Shown: positions 25,991-39,567 of the stretch, in pieces
How positions within the stretch are numbered: the stretch's first letter is position 1
Layout of the letters: the number at the start of each line of letters is the position of its first letter
Origin: Glossina fuscipes
Taxonomy: Eukaryota > Arthropoda > Insecta > Diptera > Glossinidae
Length of the DNA: 64,000 nt
Assembly (NCBI RefSeq): GCF_014805625.2
Contig: NW_023998433.1
Span: 3,485,647 to 3,549,646, forward strand
Direction: 5' to 3'
Program-made: the position numbers and the translations under genes
Notes under the pieces: model-generated
Told to the model about the DNA's origin: nothing
What the model saw: the letters and a program-made list of their open reading frames with translations, nothing else
Database searches by the model: none

Positions 25991-27200
25991 GGTAAACCTT
26001 GACGTTATACTTCCCGATATAATTTTTCATACATATACACTGCAGCATATACGCACTTAGAAACATAAAAGTGTATATACTCTCTCTTTGTAAACGCTTA
26101 ATAAAGTGTGCCGTGTGACACCGTAATCAAAAGTCTTTAATAAAATAAAATGGTAAACAGTCAAATGGCTACTAATGTAACAGCGTTTCATATTAACGTA
26201 AACCTGAAAAAGCATCCAATGGATGAAACCTTTTCCATTTTTAAATTTTCTTACCAAGTTTCGTTTATCTCTCTGGTAATACCTTTTACTTCGAATTCCA
26301 TTTATGTAGACGAAATGACTGTATAGTTTGTATTTGTCGTTTCTTTTCTAATTCTTTTCTAATGTTTTCTAAGTTTGTTGACTTCGTTTATTGCCCGCAT
26401 ACATTTTCATTTTTATGTAATTTCTTAAAATTAAAATACATAGGGATGCATTACAATCTACTTTATGCACTTAAATATATTGCTAAGTATATATATATAT
26501 ACCCTTCACTGCATTCCAAGTATTCAAGCACAGTACATAGAGTAAATGTGCATACATGTTAGCATTATAATATTTCCTAAATCAGTTCCTTAAGATTCGT
26601 TTCCTTTCTTATGTATACACGCTGAAGAGATGCAGAGACATAAACAGAAAATATGTTCACATTTGGATTGCTCCTCATCTGGGATATACTTTCGCTACGT
26701 CTGAACTTATTTCAAGTAAGAAATCTTGCTGTCTCATTATTCAATTTTGGCAAAAACAAATAGGAATCTCAAAGAAGAGATGAAAACTCACTTAAAAGGA
26801 AGACTACATGAGTGCTTCGAAATTCCACTTGGCATTTATTAATTTCTAAGGAACGCCATGCATAATAGCAACAATTAAAAGAAAAACGGTTATATTATGC
26901 CGATAAGATGATTTTTCACTATTACAACGTTCGTTACCGCTTGCAAGAACCAACAAGGAAACGTTGGAAACTACTGCTAATAAATATTTCCTAAATTCCG
27001 TATAGGTTAAAAACAAAATACGCGGGTGCACCTCATACGGACATGCTTAAAGAGATTCAGGCTCTTGCATGGATCCACACAAACATAGTCTGCCTAAATG
27101 GCGCATGGTATAAAAACTTAAACTGGTCCAGTATTCAAACATTAGATATATATTACACATTCACTTTCATATAAAAATGCTCTATCAGAAAAAATCCATT
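25991..27200. other. Gene-free AT-rich DNA
   Basis: Only short unrelated frames (26057-26257, 26362-26562, 26846-27031), none with a recognisable domain or splice partner. Confidence 0.45.
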
Positions 27201-27204
27201 AGGT

Positions 27205-28090
27205 CTAAAAACAAAAAAAACAGAGAAGAATACTCCTTCTCCCAAGACAAGTGACTTCTTCCTCATACACCATCATTTCTGTTAATGGGACAGCAATAGT
27301 GACCCTGTGTAATGTTTGGCCCATGTCGTTTACTTTAACCGGCAGTGCAAATTTGGATATACGAAAAGGTCTGCGGTAACTAAACCAGGCTACTGTTGAG
27401 GACAACATTTAGGCTAAACAGATGGCATTGCCTCCATGGTCACCATAGCTTGTGCCGATTTTTAGACTAAATAGCTATTGATTTCAGCTACTTTGGGCTT
27501 TTCTCTATCGGTTTCCTGTAAATTGGTGCTAGCAGTGGTGGTATGAGTCAATGTTCCGCGGAGCCACTTGGTTAAGCCCATTGTATAGCTTACAACTCCA
27601 ACTATGACCAGGCAGTTTCATCATTTCTATCAACTAAGCGTTAAACCGGTGTTAATGGAAGGGTAATGGTGTTGTTATCGTTATTAAGGATTACGACAGC
27701 AGCATCGTGGTTGATTACTAATATTGCAGGTGTCTTCAATTGATCACCTGAAGTCGACCATCGTTCAAATCGCCAACTCCTTAGGCAGTAGCCCTAGCAA
27801 TGAGTGAACTCGGTGTTTTCTTCTTTGTTTTAAGATTGCAATACTTTGGAGTGTACTTGTTCAAATTGTTGAAGTTTCGTCCGCAGTTTTAACCCTCATT
27901 TTTGTCTTACGAAGATACCGGGAAGGACTTCTTACTGTCCTCGCTAAAGTCATCCAAGCGGTTGTAGAAGTGCTTTTCAATTTTTCCGTTTTCCTCTATC
28001 CACGACTTTTTGGCAACGGTTGCTGTTTTACTAATATGTTTTCGCCATTATGACTGTATTTTAGGAAGTGGATTAATCTTCGTGAAGTTC
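27205..28090 (-). pseudogene. Degenerate coding-like island, identity unknown
   Basis: About 0.9 kb with clearly higher GC than its surroundings. The minus strand reads as protein-like pieces that switch frame and hit stops: SWIEENGKIEKHFYNRLDDF (about 28000-27950), VGVVSYTMGLTKWLRGTLTH (about 27600-27545), and the open piece FRISKFALPVKVNDMGQTLH (within 27205-27408). This suggests an old coding copy, either a processed pseudogene or a mobile-element ORF. I cannot name the parent gene. Confidence 0.35.
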
Positions 28091-30454
28091 TGAATTACTG
28101 CGCGTTATAAACATTTTCATCCATTGTAATACCTCGCCTGCATTGTAAAGAAGTTCTTCTCTCAACTATAGAAACCAAATTTTGTATATACTGCATGTGC
28201 GTCATCTTTTTTTAATTCATTATTAAATTTTATAACGTCCGACAACTATGAGTAAATTTTTGGCTTAGAACAAATTCTTAATATCTACGTACAAAATATC
28301 ACAAAACTACTTAAACTTTCTTACACTTGCCATTAATAAGCATAGAATAAAAATCTTTGTGTTTGCGAGACTTTGGAATTAAAAATAAATTATAGAAGAA
28401 ACATTTGGGCGAAGAGTATAGATAACAGAGAGATAGTAGATGAGGAAAGAAGAAGCAGTAATATCAATACATAACCCAACGCGGAGATAAATCGGTCAAA
28501 CGAAGTTGAAATCATTGAATAAGTTCGTGTGTGAGGAATCATTACTTAATCTAAATTATACTTTTCAGTTATTATCAGTTTTAGAGATCAACAATAATAA
28601 CTAATCACTTTTCGTCAGTATTGAACTTGAAAAATTGCATACACTGCTTGATTTCGTATTAATGTCCATTGTGGTATTTATTTACTGCAATTGTTTTTGT
28701 AACGCCTTTTACTAAACACTTCAGGTCATAAGTATGTTGGTAAACTACTAATAGCATTGAAGGAATTTAAAAAACTGCTTAATATTGCATTGACAAAGTT
28801 TTTGTAACAATAGTTAAATATTTTTGTCATACTTATGATAAGTTCCACGATTCTATAAGAATAAATGTATAAAATTTTGATTCGTTATACAAAATTATCA
28901 AAAGTCACATCTCTGACAGCTTGGATTAAAACTGGAAATCAACTAAAGTCGTTCCATGGCAGCAGGTTATCCTTATATATGTTATGGTATGAATTTACCT
29001 ATAAGGAATGTAACGTCTTTTAAAACGAATCTTTTCTTCTTACTTAACTTCTAAAGGTCAAAATAAAACCGAATTTTTTAACTCTTACAAAAGCGGATTT
29101 AGTCCTCGTATTTTTTTTTTTCAATACAATTCAAATGGGAGTGTAGAGGATATGCTGGTTCCTTGTCATTCATTTTCCTCAACTGGGAGACAGTATATGA
29201 AGATATATGTGTAAGATGTGTGAAAAAATGGAGCATGCAGAGTTGTTTACAAGTTTTGGCAGGTTAGGAGCATTATATAAACAATTGAATTTCATTACCT
29301 TCACAAATTTCAAATTTTTGTTTTAGTTCAAGTGTTTGTAAGAAAACAATTTCGTTTCAAATACGTTTTGTTTTCCATTTACAGTTGTTTTCTCTTATAA
29401 TTGCAACTCTAAGCAACTAGTGCTAACCATGAAAAACCAATACTAATGCAAAACGTAAGTTTTATTAATTTTCGCATAATTTACAGCTATATGAAAGCCA
29501 AAAAAATCGAAACTTAAAAATGAACGCAGACAATCACCCTACATAACTAGTAACTAGTTGCTGATGGATTCCTCTTAATGCTTTCCATAGCACCATCGAT
29601 CCGCTAATACTCTCTTTTTAGTTTTGGATTTTCTCATGTTTGTTTGTTGAAAATGATTATTATTTAACCTTACATCATTTTATTGCTTCCAAATGTTATA
29701 AAATTTTCCGTTTATTTATATCTTTATGATACAGTCGTTGTTTACATACTGTTGTTTGTTTATAAACAAACAAATGACACGCTCACTTCTGTTATTAATT
29801 TTTCAAAATAAATACGATATCGATACATAATACATAAAAAAGAGATCTTCTGTCGTCGTTAAAACGAACCATGGTTATTAAAAGACACATAATCATGGAC
29901 GAAGCTGCCACCTTTATGATGATAAAGAATAAGCGGGCACGCCATACTTTGTTTTTATTTAGTACATTAGAAAATAGTTATAAAAATCAAAATATCTTAT
30001 TTTGTTTCAGTTTTTGAAAATTGCTCATTAAAAGGGACAACTAAACACAATAAAGAAAGACTCTTATATTCTCTTCACGACAGAGTTCTAAGTTGAGGGT
30101 TTTTATAATTGTTCCCTAAAATAATTATGAACTGTTAAAAGTTTAAGTCAATCAATATTTTTACGTACTACATTAAAAAAGCTGAGTTTAATTATTGGTT
30201 CATGGCAACTCTAAAGTAAGTGGGAGAAGGAAAAGCAATTGTCAGCGATTTTTTCTATATGCGTCTGGAAATTCATTGTTAATTAATATCTTGTTAATTT
30301 TTTAAATTTGTAAAATAATACACTTTAAAATAAAAAACAAACAGATAAAAACTAACCGAAGTGAAAGCAAATACAAAACGATAGAACAGTCAATTGAGAT
30401 AAACTGTGAAGAAAAATTGAAGAAATCTTGTAAGTAGAATAGTTATCGCGACCA
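28091..30454. other. mop upstream region, no gene seen
   Basis: AT-rich sequence leading to the mop start codon. It should hold the promoter and 5' untranslated region. No clear TATA box or start site could be singled out, and 5' UTR introns cannot be excluded. Confidence 0.4.
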
Positions 30455-33400
30455 ATGGAGGCGGTGCCCAGGCTGCATATGGTGTGGTTTCCCAGCAAAA
30501 CCAGCCCAGAAGGCACGTCTTTTTGTAATTTAAAGAAGGTAAGGAATGAAAAATCAATAAATTTTCCCTAATAATAAGTTAATAGAGGTGTTATAATTTT
30601 TATAACACAGCAAAGAGGTAGTAATTGAATGACTCATCTATTAATTATTTAAGTTTTTCTTATATTCTTTTGCCTTGTTTTTCATAACTTCTCGTTCATG
30701 GTTTTTAGTACATAGCCGAATTCTATCAAGAGGATCCGGACGCCTACACTAAAGAAGTATTCGCTTTAGAAACCTTGCGAAATCAGGCTCTTAATACAAC
30801 GAAAGATAATTGCACAATCTTGAAACGATATTATTGTCAACTACACTTCTTGCAAAATCGTTTTCCTCAGTTGCTCGAGAAATCCTTGTTTACCTTTACC
30901 TGGAAAGGTTTATATGACAATAAAGTGCACGAATACAACGATTTACGTTATGAACAAGCAGCTGTTTTATTTAACATAGCAACAGCACATACTCAAACTG
31001 GAGCGTCGGTAACTCGAGGCGATGTTGATGGCATGAAGTTAGCTTGCACTCATTTTCAATGCGCTGCGTGGGCTTTTGGCGAATTGCGTGAACGTTATGC
31101 GGACGTTGGTGATGGTGATATGCTTACTAAGGAATTGTTAGTATTCATGCAACAAGTGTCCTTTGCCCAGGCTCAGGAATGCATTTTGGAGAAATCTTTG
31201 CTTGATAATCGCAAGCCCAATATTGTTGCCAAGGTTACAGGACAAATTGTGGTGTACTACGGCGCAGCTTTGGCGGCCCTTTTAACCGGTGGAGATGAAG
31301 GTCCTATAAAACGATTGGTGGAGAATTCAGTTTATAAATTATGGAAAAAATATGTGCGATTTAAGATATCATACCTAAATTGTATTCTCTACTTATATCA
31401 GGCTAAGCATGCCGAGGAGCAAAGAAAAATGGGAGAGAGATTAACTCTGTATGAGGTAAGTTGGAAGGATTTATACTTTATGAATCGGTAAAATACATTT
31501 CTTATACGTAGGCCGCTTGGGAGAAGCTAGAAGAAGCACGCAAAGAATCTAAAGGGTTACCTGACCAAAAGGAGATCAATGAGTCTTTAATTTTTACAGC
31601 AGATGTAGTAGAGGGAAAACGTAAAAATGCGAAAAATGAGAATGAATTTATTTACCATGAAGCCGTTCCTGAATTAAATACAATTGCTGCCGTACAGGGT
31701 GCAAATTTAGTAAACGGTATCAGTTTCTCTATAACGGATCCCGAGGTAGCCGGAGAAGACATATTTGCTCGCTTAGTTCCCATGAAAGCCCATGAGGCCA
31801 GTTCGATGTATTCGGAAGAAAAAGCTAAACTTTTAAGGAAATATGGCGCAAAAATCGAAGAAAAAGACGGTGAACTTGCCAGTTTCATGACTTCTCTCAG
31901 CTTGGAGAATTTAAACATTAACGAAGAGAAAGCCAACAAAATTCCACAAGCAGTGGTAGATCGTTGCGCTGACTTAAATGCTAACAAATCGGCAATACCT
32001 GAGCTAATTAAATCTATGTCTCGTTTAGCAGATATTTGCAGCGAAGTAGAGGCTCAGCTGCACGAAATTGGTAATATTTTAGCTCTGGAAGAGAACGAAG
32101 AACGGGAATTTCAACAGTTAAGTGGCTTACAACGGACACCTAACGCTCATATTACAGAATTAAGTAGAGAATATCAAAAGTATACGGAGGCACACAATAA
32201 AGCCGGAGATTCGAACGATACTTTGCGTAAAGCCATGGAATTGCATATAAATAACTTAAAGATATTAGCTAAGCCTCTCCAAGAAATACAACAGTCCGTA
32301 CCAAAACTAAGCTCAGAGCTTAATACTGCGGAAATATTCAAAGATGTTAAGTTGATAGTGAACAAAGTAAATGAAATGAAAGCACAACGATCTCAATTTC
32401 ATGCCGATTTGCGTATAGCTGTTAATGAGGATGATATTACGGCCAAAGTAATAGCTCATGGTAAAGATGAAGGACTACAGAATCTTTTCGATCGTGAATT
32501 GTCTAAACATGAGCGTTTACTTCAACTAATAGATCAAAATCTGCTAGCTCAAGAAAATATACTGAAAGCGTTAACAGAGAACTATGCTAAAGCAGCGCCC
32601 ATTTTAAAAACCTTAGCCGACGTTAAGCATAAAAGAGAAACTTTCTTTACTTCCTTGGCAGCTTCCTATGACGTTTATGAGGACTTATTAAATAAATCCT
32701 CCAAAGGTCTAGAGTTTTATACTAAATTATCAGGTGCGCGAAAAACTTTTATAATTTTAACAAACAGCAATATAAATTTTTGTACTTCGTACTTTAGCTA
32801 ATGTGCAAAAACTATTGTCACGTTGCAAATCAGCTCGCGACGTGCAAGCAGAAGAACGACAACAACGTTTAATTGGCGCAAGTAACAAAAACTCAAACAA
32901 TTCTTCGGTGCACAGCAGCGACGCCTACAATTTTAATAGTTCTACAAACGTATCCGTTAATTGCGGAACACCGAAACTTAGGGATTACTTGAAATCGAAA
33001 AACATTTCCAAAGAAATAAAATTGGCAACAGTCAGTGGTCAACAATATATTCCATCGATTAGACCAAATCCTTTGGGATCAGAGGATCCTTCGCAGGGCG
33101 CTTGCTCGGGTAATTCCTATTATCCTAATAGTGCAGCAGCCTCAATACCCCCAGCAGTGGGTCCTAACGAACCGCCACCACCTTATAGTCTGCAGCAAAC
33201 ACCCTTTTATAATGCAAATATTACGGGCATATCAAATTCAGATGTCAGCCGCGGTTATACAAACCCCATGTATATGCAATATCAACAGAATGTAGCTCCC
33301 CCGGCTTATAAAGCACAAGCTTCGCCCAATTCTCAGTTTACCGCCTTAAGTGCCAACATAGCGGCTTTGCCACTACAAGAACAACAATATATCAATTACA

Positions 33401-36400
33401 ACAATTACTGTGCAAATACATGTAGTGGTCAGTTAGCTTACAACCCGCTCCTAGGAAATTCTGGGGGAAATGTTAACCATTACATGACACCGCAGGTGGG
33501 ATATAATATATCTACTTATGGTCAACCTACACAATCGCAACCTGCAAAGCAACAGTCAATATCTTCACAACCTTATGCTGCATCTGCTTCCACAGCATCA
33601 ATCTCAGACCTGGTTCCAATGGAATACGAAGTTGCAAATATGGCTTCTGCTGTCTCTGCAAGCTCTATGTCAAATGTGGTCTCATTAGTATATGGCACAT
33701 CAACTATTTCCTCTGTCACACCAGCCACCTCTGTGTACAATCTAGCATCTGGTGCTCCCACTATTTCACAAATACACAGCCAAACAGTTTCAACAACAAC
33801 TATACCGCAACAGTATGCAACGTATGGAACCAATAACAATTCCACAGCAACTATTTCATGTAAGGACAGCTACGTACAAGTTATACAACAGCAACTTACA
33901 AATTATAATAATTATACAGCTTCGGCAAGTGTACCCTCTACACAACCCCTGTATATCGTGACCACCCAGTCAATACAAATTGAAGCGATAAGCGCTCCAG
34001 GATTGCAATCAGCATCATTGGGACGAAATCAGCAACCATCCATATTGTCATCGCAGGGAAGCCAGCCTCAATTTCAACAATCTCAAGCAACACAAATAAA
34101 AAGTTCTCCATATAATCTCCAAAACCCGTCAGACCCGAACATCGCGTTCTCGTCGTTGGTAAACGCGATACCTTCATCATCAATTACTACGAATATAAGT
34201 TGCTCTGCACATTCGGTAATAGCTAGTAATGCAAATACTTCCTCTTATAGGGCTTATGGTTCCCGCACGGTACACCCAGGTTACAGTTTTAATACACAGT
34301 CAGGAACCTATGAATATGGTAGCGGCTATCATCAGACAACCGCTGTCAGTCTACAACCCCATGGCCAGTACACTTCAGCATCAGTTCAAGACGGCTTGAA
34401 ATTGCAAGTAGGAACAACAGATTCAGAAAAATTGGGCAAAATAAATGTAGCCACAGGTTTTGATGTAAGTGAAAAAAAATATTAATATATTTTAGTTTTC
34501 GGTACATTTTCGTTGTTCTTGTTTGTGTCTTTCTTTAAAATTGCTTATATTTAGTCGCCCATTATATCGCACACTGCTAGAAAAACGCCATATAGTACGT
34601 TAGTAACATGCGAGTCATTATCCAGCATGAATTATTATAATCCGCCATATGGTTACCAGGCTAATTACGTAAACTCCGATAATCTAATCAATCAAAATTT
34701 ACCAACCATGACTGCAACAAATCAAACAACAGGACTACCGCAGCCGACGATTTCACTAAACACAGTACTTTATCAGCAATTTCCGTCTGCAGCCATTTAC
34801 ATGCAAAGTGGCACCGGTACTACAGCTAATACTCAAACAACAAAGAGTGCAACAACTTATGCTACCAGTACTCAGCAGGCTTCTTCAACACCAGGGCAAG
34901 CGGAAATGCAAGCAGCAGCTCAACCAGAAGGTAATTTAGAAAGGACTACGTTACATAACAATACAAAAGCTGATAGTAATGTAAAGGATTCCAACCTGCT
35001 GGTCGAATCGACATTTAAAAAATCGTCAAATATTGATTTACTAAGTGACATTGATTTTTCGGATTCGGGCATAGTAGGACCACCACCTATGCTCCCAGAA
35101 CCTATTTTAAAGCCAGAAGTCTTACCTAGTCCACCATCTACACAAGTGGCAGATAATGAAACCCCCCAACTAACCGAAGCCTTGAAAGACGATGAAAAGC
35201 AGAAAAAAGTAGAGGTTCGCTTTAATTTCATTTTCTTTATAACTTTTGTATTCTTTATTGAGAATTGTTTCTTTCATTTGTAGGATTATTTAGCCAACCA
35301 AATAATCCCGATTACCAATACAACCTCTTTGCAATGTAACTCACCGGTAGATTCACCGGCCGCTCGTAAATCCAGTTACGATAATCTTTCCAACTGCTCG
35401 GATCTAAGTTCTTTGGAAAACTTTGAATGGGATTCAGTTTCTAGACGTAGTGAATCCCATGCAGATAAACATTCCTCTAGCAACAGTAATAATACCAATA
35501 CATTCCGAATTAAGTCAGTCGATCCATTTTCAGATGATAAAGTTTTGAAATATTTTCACAAAGAAGTGGAACGTTACGAAAAAATCATTGAAACCTTAAA
35601 TGTGAAAATGTTAAATGGTCATACACCGCTAACAGCGAAATGGAAAGAATTGCAGGAGCTATTGAGTAAAGATAACTATAAACGCAGCACAACAATCGCG
35701 CGTTTGTTCCCCGAAAAAAATCGTTCGTTGGACGGTTTGCCTTACGATCATGCTCGCGTTAAATTAGATAAAGAAACGGATGATTATATAAATGCGGCCC
35801 ATATCAAGGTGAAAACCAAATATGTAAAAAAAAAAAAACAATTCCATTCGTATTGATAAGTTTGATCAAAGGGTCCCAAATTTGTCCTAGTTTAGTCATG
35901 AATTTCTTCTTATGTATTGTTTTTTGCAAAATGCTAAAATTATGGTTTCAAAGCTCAAAGATTTCTCGCGAATAGTGAAAAGTATTTGATGAACCAAAAC
36001 ATCTCGTGAAAAGAAAAATTGAAACGTCAATTTGGCATATTTTAATAAATAATAACGATTTTTACATGTCCGTTTTCCGTAACCATTATGTATATAGTGC
36101 TTTTGAATTATTTTTTTTTTTTTTTTTTTTAGGAAACGAGGTTTATACGCGTGTTAGGCACGCAATATTTTCTTTAAGCTCTATCCCAACTATTTTGAAT
36201 CTAATAAGAAATAAAATTTTTTCTAGGACCTCGGCAACGGCTGCCCAAATATCATTATAGCCCAGACACCGCAACAAAATACAGTTAATGATTTTTGGTC
36301 GATGTTGTGGTCGCAAAAAGCACGAACAGTTTTATGTTTGCATCCGTCCAATGAGGTCTGCTTTCCAATAAACAAATTTAAAACGATATTTTATTAATTC

Positions 36401-37213
36401 TCATTCATCCCAGATTTTGGACCCCTTTTGGCCACAGACATTGGAAAAAGAGAGTCATTTCGATGATTTCTCTGTGAAATGTGTAAAAATTGTATCTCTT
36501 TCACATTGCCAAGAATATCAATTAAAGTTATCCATGTTAAGCTCGGATGCTATCATTGAACTGGCCATATTGCAAATTAAAACCTGGACTAAAAGGTAAT
36601 CTAATAATTTAAAATGCACTTAATAAATCTCGGCTCATTTAAAATGGCATCTTAAAGTAACCCTTCGCAAGTGGTGGGTATCGGCCGTAACGTATTACAA
36701 GCTCATCAGCAACGCTGCTTAGATTTCAATACTCCTTCAGCGCCATTAGTAATTAACTGCTTAACAGGATCCGAGAGATCTGGCTTAGTAGCTGTAGCAA
36801 TCTGTGCAATATTAGCTACGCAACACAAACGTCCAATATTAATAAGTAAAAGAAAATAATTATATACAAATTTTGTAAAACCAAATAAATCGCAAAGCTT
36901 ACTCTCTTCTCACAGACGTAGTTGACGCGTGGCACCGCCTTTGCTCGCACCGTCAACAAGTTATACGGGATATTGAAACTTTGGAACGTTCATTGCAAAT
37001 TGTTTTAAATCATGCTCATGATCTGTTAAACAAGCGTAAGATTAAATGTTTACATAAATAAATAAGAACTCCTTTTTTAATTATGAAAAATCGATTTTAG
37101 GAGGCATTATGACTTCTTATCAAATGAAAATTGCTCCACAAGTTACCGCCCAGGAGAAACAAGCTACTAAGGATCCTCTTAACGAATTGGACGCTTTATG
37201 GAAACTGAAATGA
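30455..37213 (+). CDS. mop: Myopic / HD-PTP (PTPN23) orthologue, 11 coding exons
   Basis: Coding exons 30455-30538, 30709-31455, 31512-32733, 32798-34464, 34555-35214, 35284-35808, 36227-36355, 36414-36595, 36658-36845, 36916-37035 and 37101-37213 join in frame to 1878 residues. All introns are GT-AG. The start MEAVPRLHMVWF matches human HD-PTP. Order: BRO1 domain (about 1-395; HFQCAAWAFGELRERYAD, AQECILEKSLLDNRK), coiled-coil V domain (about 395-720; VPMKAHEASSMYSEEKAKLL), a Q/S/N/P-rich linker (about 720-1480) with PPPY (811-814) and PPAY (852-855), and a C-terminal tyrosine-phosphatase domain (about 1530-1860). The family is an ESCRT-associated endosomal adaptor; fly Mop affects EGFR and Yorkie signalling. 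The phosphatase site is degraded: the P-loop reads INCLTGSERSG (Cys1773, Arg1779, His replaced by Asn), the pTyr loop reads KNRS rather than KNRY, and no WPD block is visible. The intron at 32734-32797 removes a spurious in-frame stop. Confidence 0.95.
33175..33309 (+). other. mop: Two PPxY motifs in mop linker
   Basis: PPPY is encoded at 33175-33186 and PPAY at 33298-33309, in the disordered linker of mop. PPxY motifs bind WW domains. In Drosophila, Mop has been reported to bind the WW protein Yorkie through such motifs (established knowledge recalled, not checked here), so these two are the likely equivalents. Confidence 0.7.
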
Positions 37214-38720
37214 TCGGGCGACATGCTAACACTGCTTAGAAAAAATCTTATTCAAAATAATGGTTATCACATTTCTATTCTATCGTAAGCTATAATTCAT
37301 TTCACATTTGAATCGTTGAGCAAGTGATTAAAACAGTTTTTCTCTTTCTATTTTAATAATGATTCCTTAAATTTTTTAAAGAATTATTAATTACGCGAAA
37401 CATAAATATTTATTAATCCTACTATATATGGTTCTTATATGTATACGTATTCTTATCTACATATATGTATATGAGGGAGTGTGTGTTGCGCCAAGCATAT
37501 TCAGATGCCTTAAAACTAAATGATCTAATTTCAAATACAATTCAAAATATATTAAGAAAACATTCTCTCCGTTTTTCCTTCCTTAATATTTGCATTTGAA
37601 ATGAATATCCATCGCAGAGGTGTATTAAGTTCAAAGGGTCGCCTAATAAGAATTTTTCCGTAAAACTACGACATGTTCAACTTTATGATAAATACTTTTT
37701 TAACCCTTAAATTTATAATATTCTCTCTGTGTTTCTGATTATAATGAGTACTTATAGTGCGTTATGCTCTTATGGCTGCTCCCTAGTTTTTAATTGAAAC
37801 AGACAAACTAAGTGTAGAAAATTAGAGATGACTTTTCTGCTCTCGTTTCTGCTAACGTTAGAAATTAGGAGGATAATCATGTAAGCAGGCGATCATCGCC
37901 GTGATTATCGCCTCGTTCTTTTTAGGGGACAATTGATTATCGCCAAGAGACTAATCAAGTACCATCGTCGCCAGCTTTTTAATGCTTCTCCTCAAATTTT
38001 CCAATAAAATGCATTAATAACTAGGAGAAACGTAGAAATGGGAGCCAAATTGACGGTTATTTATTTTGTATAAACAAACTATATATGGTAAAAATAATGT
38101 AGAATGTGGATTAGGCTATATTTAGCTTAATTTAGGTTGATGTTTAGAGCAAGTAAGAACATTATAGTTAGGCAAAACCGACCATTAAATAGCTTACATC
38201 TATTATTATTATTACAGAACACAATCATTATATCTTCTTTCTGTATGAAGGCGTATTTTTAATGCGTGTATTTATGGGGAAGCGGGCCCAAAACGCAACC
38301 TAATATAATACAACTTTAATCCTCACATAGAGCAGGATCCAAAGATAGACGTAGATGGTCTAAATTTTGTAGGGTTAATTTTTGTACGAAATTACTATAT
38401 TATTATTGGTCAATTTTTGATCACCACATATTAAAACTTAGACTTTTCTGCTCTGCAAAGAATCAATTTTCGTGAAACCCTTTACTAGGGTGGGATCCAA
38501 AAAATCGACTAAGATGGTTCAAATTTTGTATAGTTAATTTTTTTATATTTTTTTTAAATATTTTTTTATTATATAATTTTCATCGCGAAGCATTGAAAAT
38601 TATACCTTTTTGTTGTATGAACCTCAGTTTTCGTTATATGAGAGGGCGTTCAAAAATTTCCCCAGCTGATTCCAAGTTTTCATACCAATTTAGATGCCAA
38701 AATACTGCTCCTTAGCCACT
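37214..38720. other. mop 3' flank
   Basis: Holds the mop 3' untranslated region. AATAAA occurs at 38003-38008 and could serve as a poly(A) signal, but in DNA this AT-rich the motif alone is weak evidence. No other gene is seen. Confidence 0.35.
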
Positions 38721-38721
38721 T

Positions 38722-39567
38722 ATCGTACAGGGTATATTAACCTAGACCGGTCGTATGTAAAAGGCAGAAGGGCTTGAGATAGATTCACCTTTTATTACAG
38801 CGGTCGATTCAGAAGACCCTTTGTCCGTCTAAAGTCTGTGCATATAAATTTGTGTTCAAACGACAAGTCGCAACTTTTGAGATACTTCGATGAAATTTGG
38901 TGCAATGACTTGTTTCGACCCAAGGACGATTTCTATTGAAAATGGTTCGGATAGGTCCACTTTTTCAACAACTCTCCATATAACGCCCTATTCTGAAAAG
39001 TTAATCATTATATGGGAAAAGGTTGCAATTTTTAAAATTTCTCATCAAAAGTGGCTAACTAGTAGTATTTGAGCATTCTAAGTCGGTATGGAAACTTTGG
39101 ACCGGCTAGGGCAATTTTGGAACCCCCTCATATAAGGAACACTGAAGTTGACACGACAAGAAGGTATAATTTTCAACGCTTCATGAAGAAAATTATATCA
39201 TAATAGTAATTTAACATAAACAAATTAACTGTGCCAAATTTGGTCCTTCTCGGTCTACCTTTTGGACCCTACCCTAATATGGATTTTCACGAAAATTGAC
39301 CCTTTGTAGAGCAGAACAGTTTGAGTTTTAATATGTGGCAACGAAAATTGATCCATAATAGTAATTTGATAAAAAAGCGAACTGAAAGAAATGATCCTGT
39401 CCTATATAAAGATTAAATTTGTATTACATTAGGTTGCGTTTTAATCGCACTTCTGCATAAGTAGGCACATGAAAAATATGTCTTTGCATAGAAACAAGAT
39501 ATAATATTTGTATTCTATTATAAAGATAGAAATTGCGTTAGACAATATGGTGCAGGGTTTTTAATGT
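38722..39567 (+). repeat. Dispersed repeat family A, copy 3
   Basis: Begins CGTACAGGGTATATTAACCT, then AAAAGGCAGAAGGGCTTGAG. It contains TTCGATGAAATTTGGTGC and CGACCCAAGGACGATTTCTA, and ends GCGTTAGACAATATGGTGCA at about 39530-39555. It is about 0.84 kb, like copy 2, and lies between the convergent genes mop and Mgat4. It carries no coding capacity of its own: the frame at 38890-39072 is not shared with copy 2. Confidence 0.75.

Noticed and set aside
32734..32801. Stop of the upstream mop frame (reading on through GARKTF to a stop) as the end of a protein
   Set aside because: A 64 bp GT-AG intron here restores the frame, and the joined text matches the HD-PTP family across the junction.
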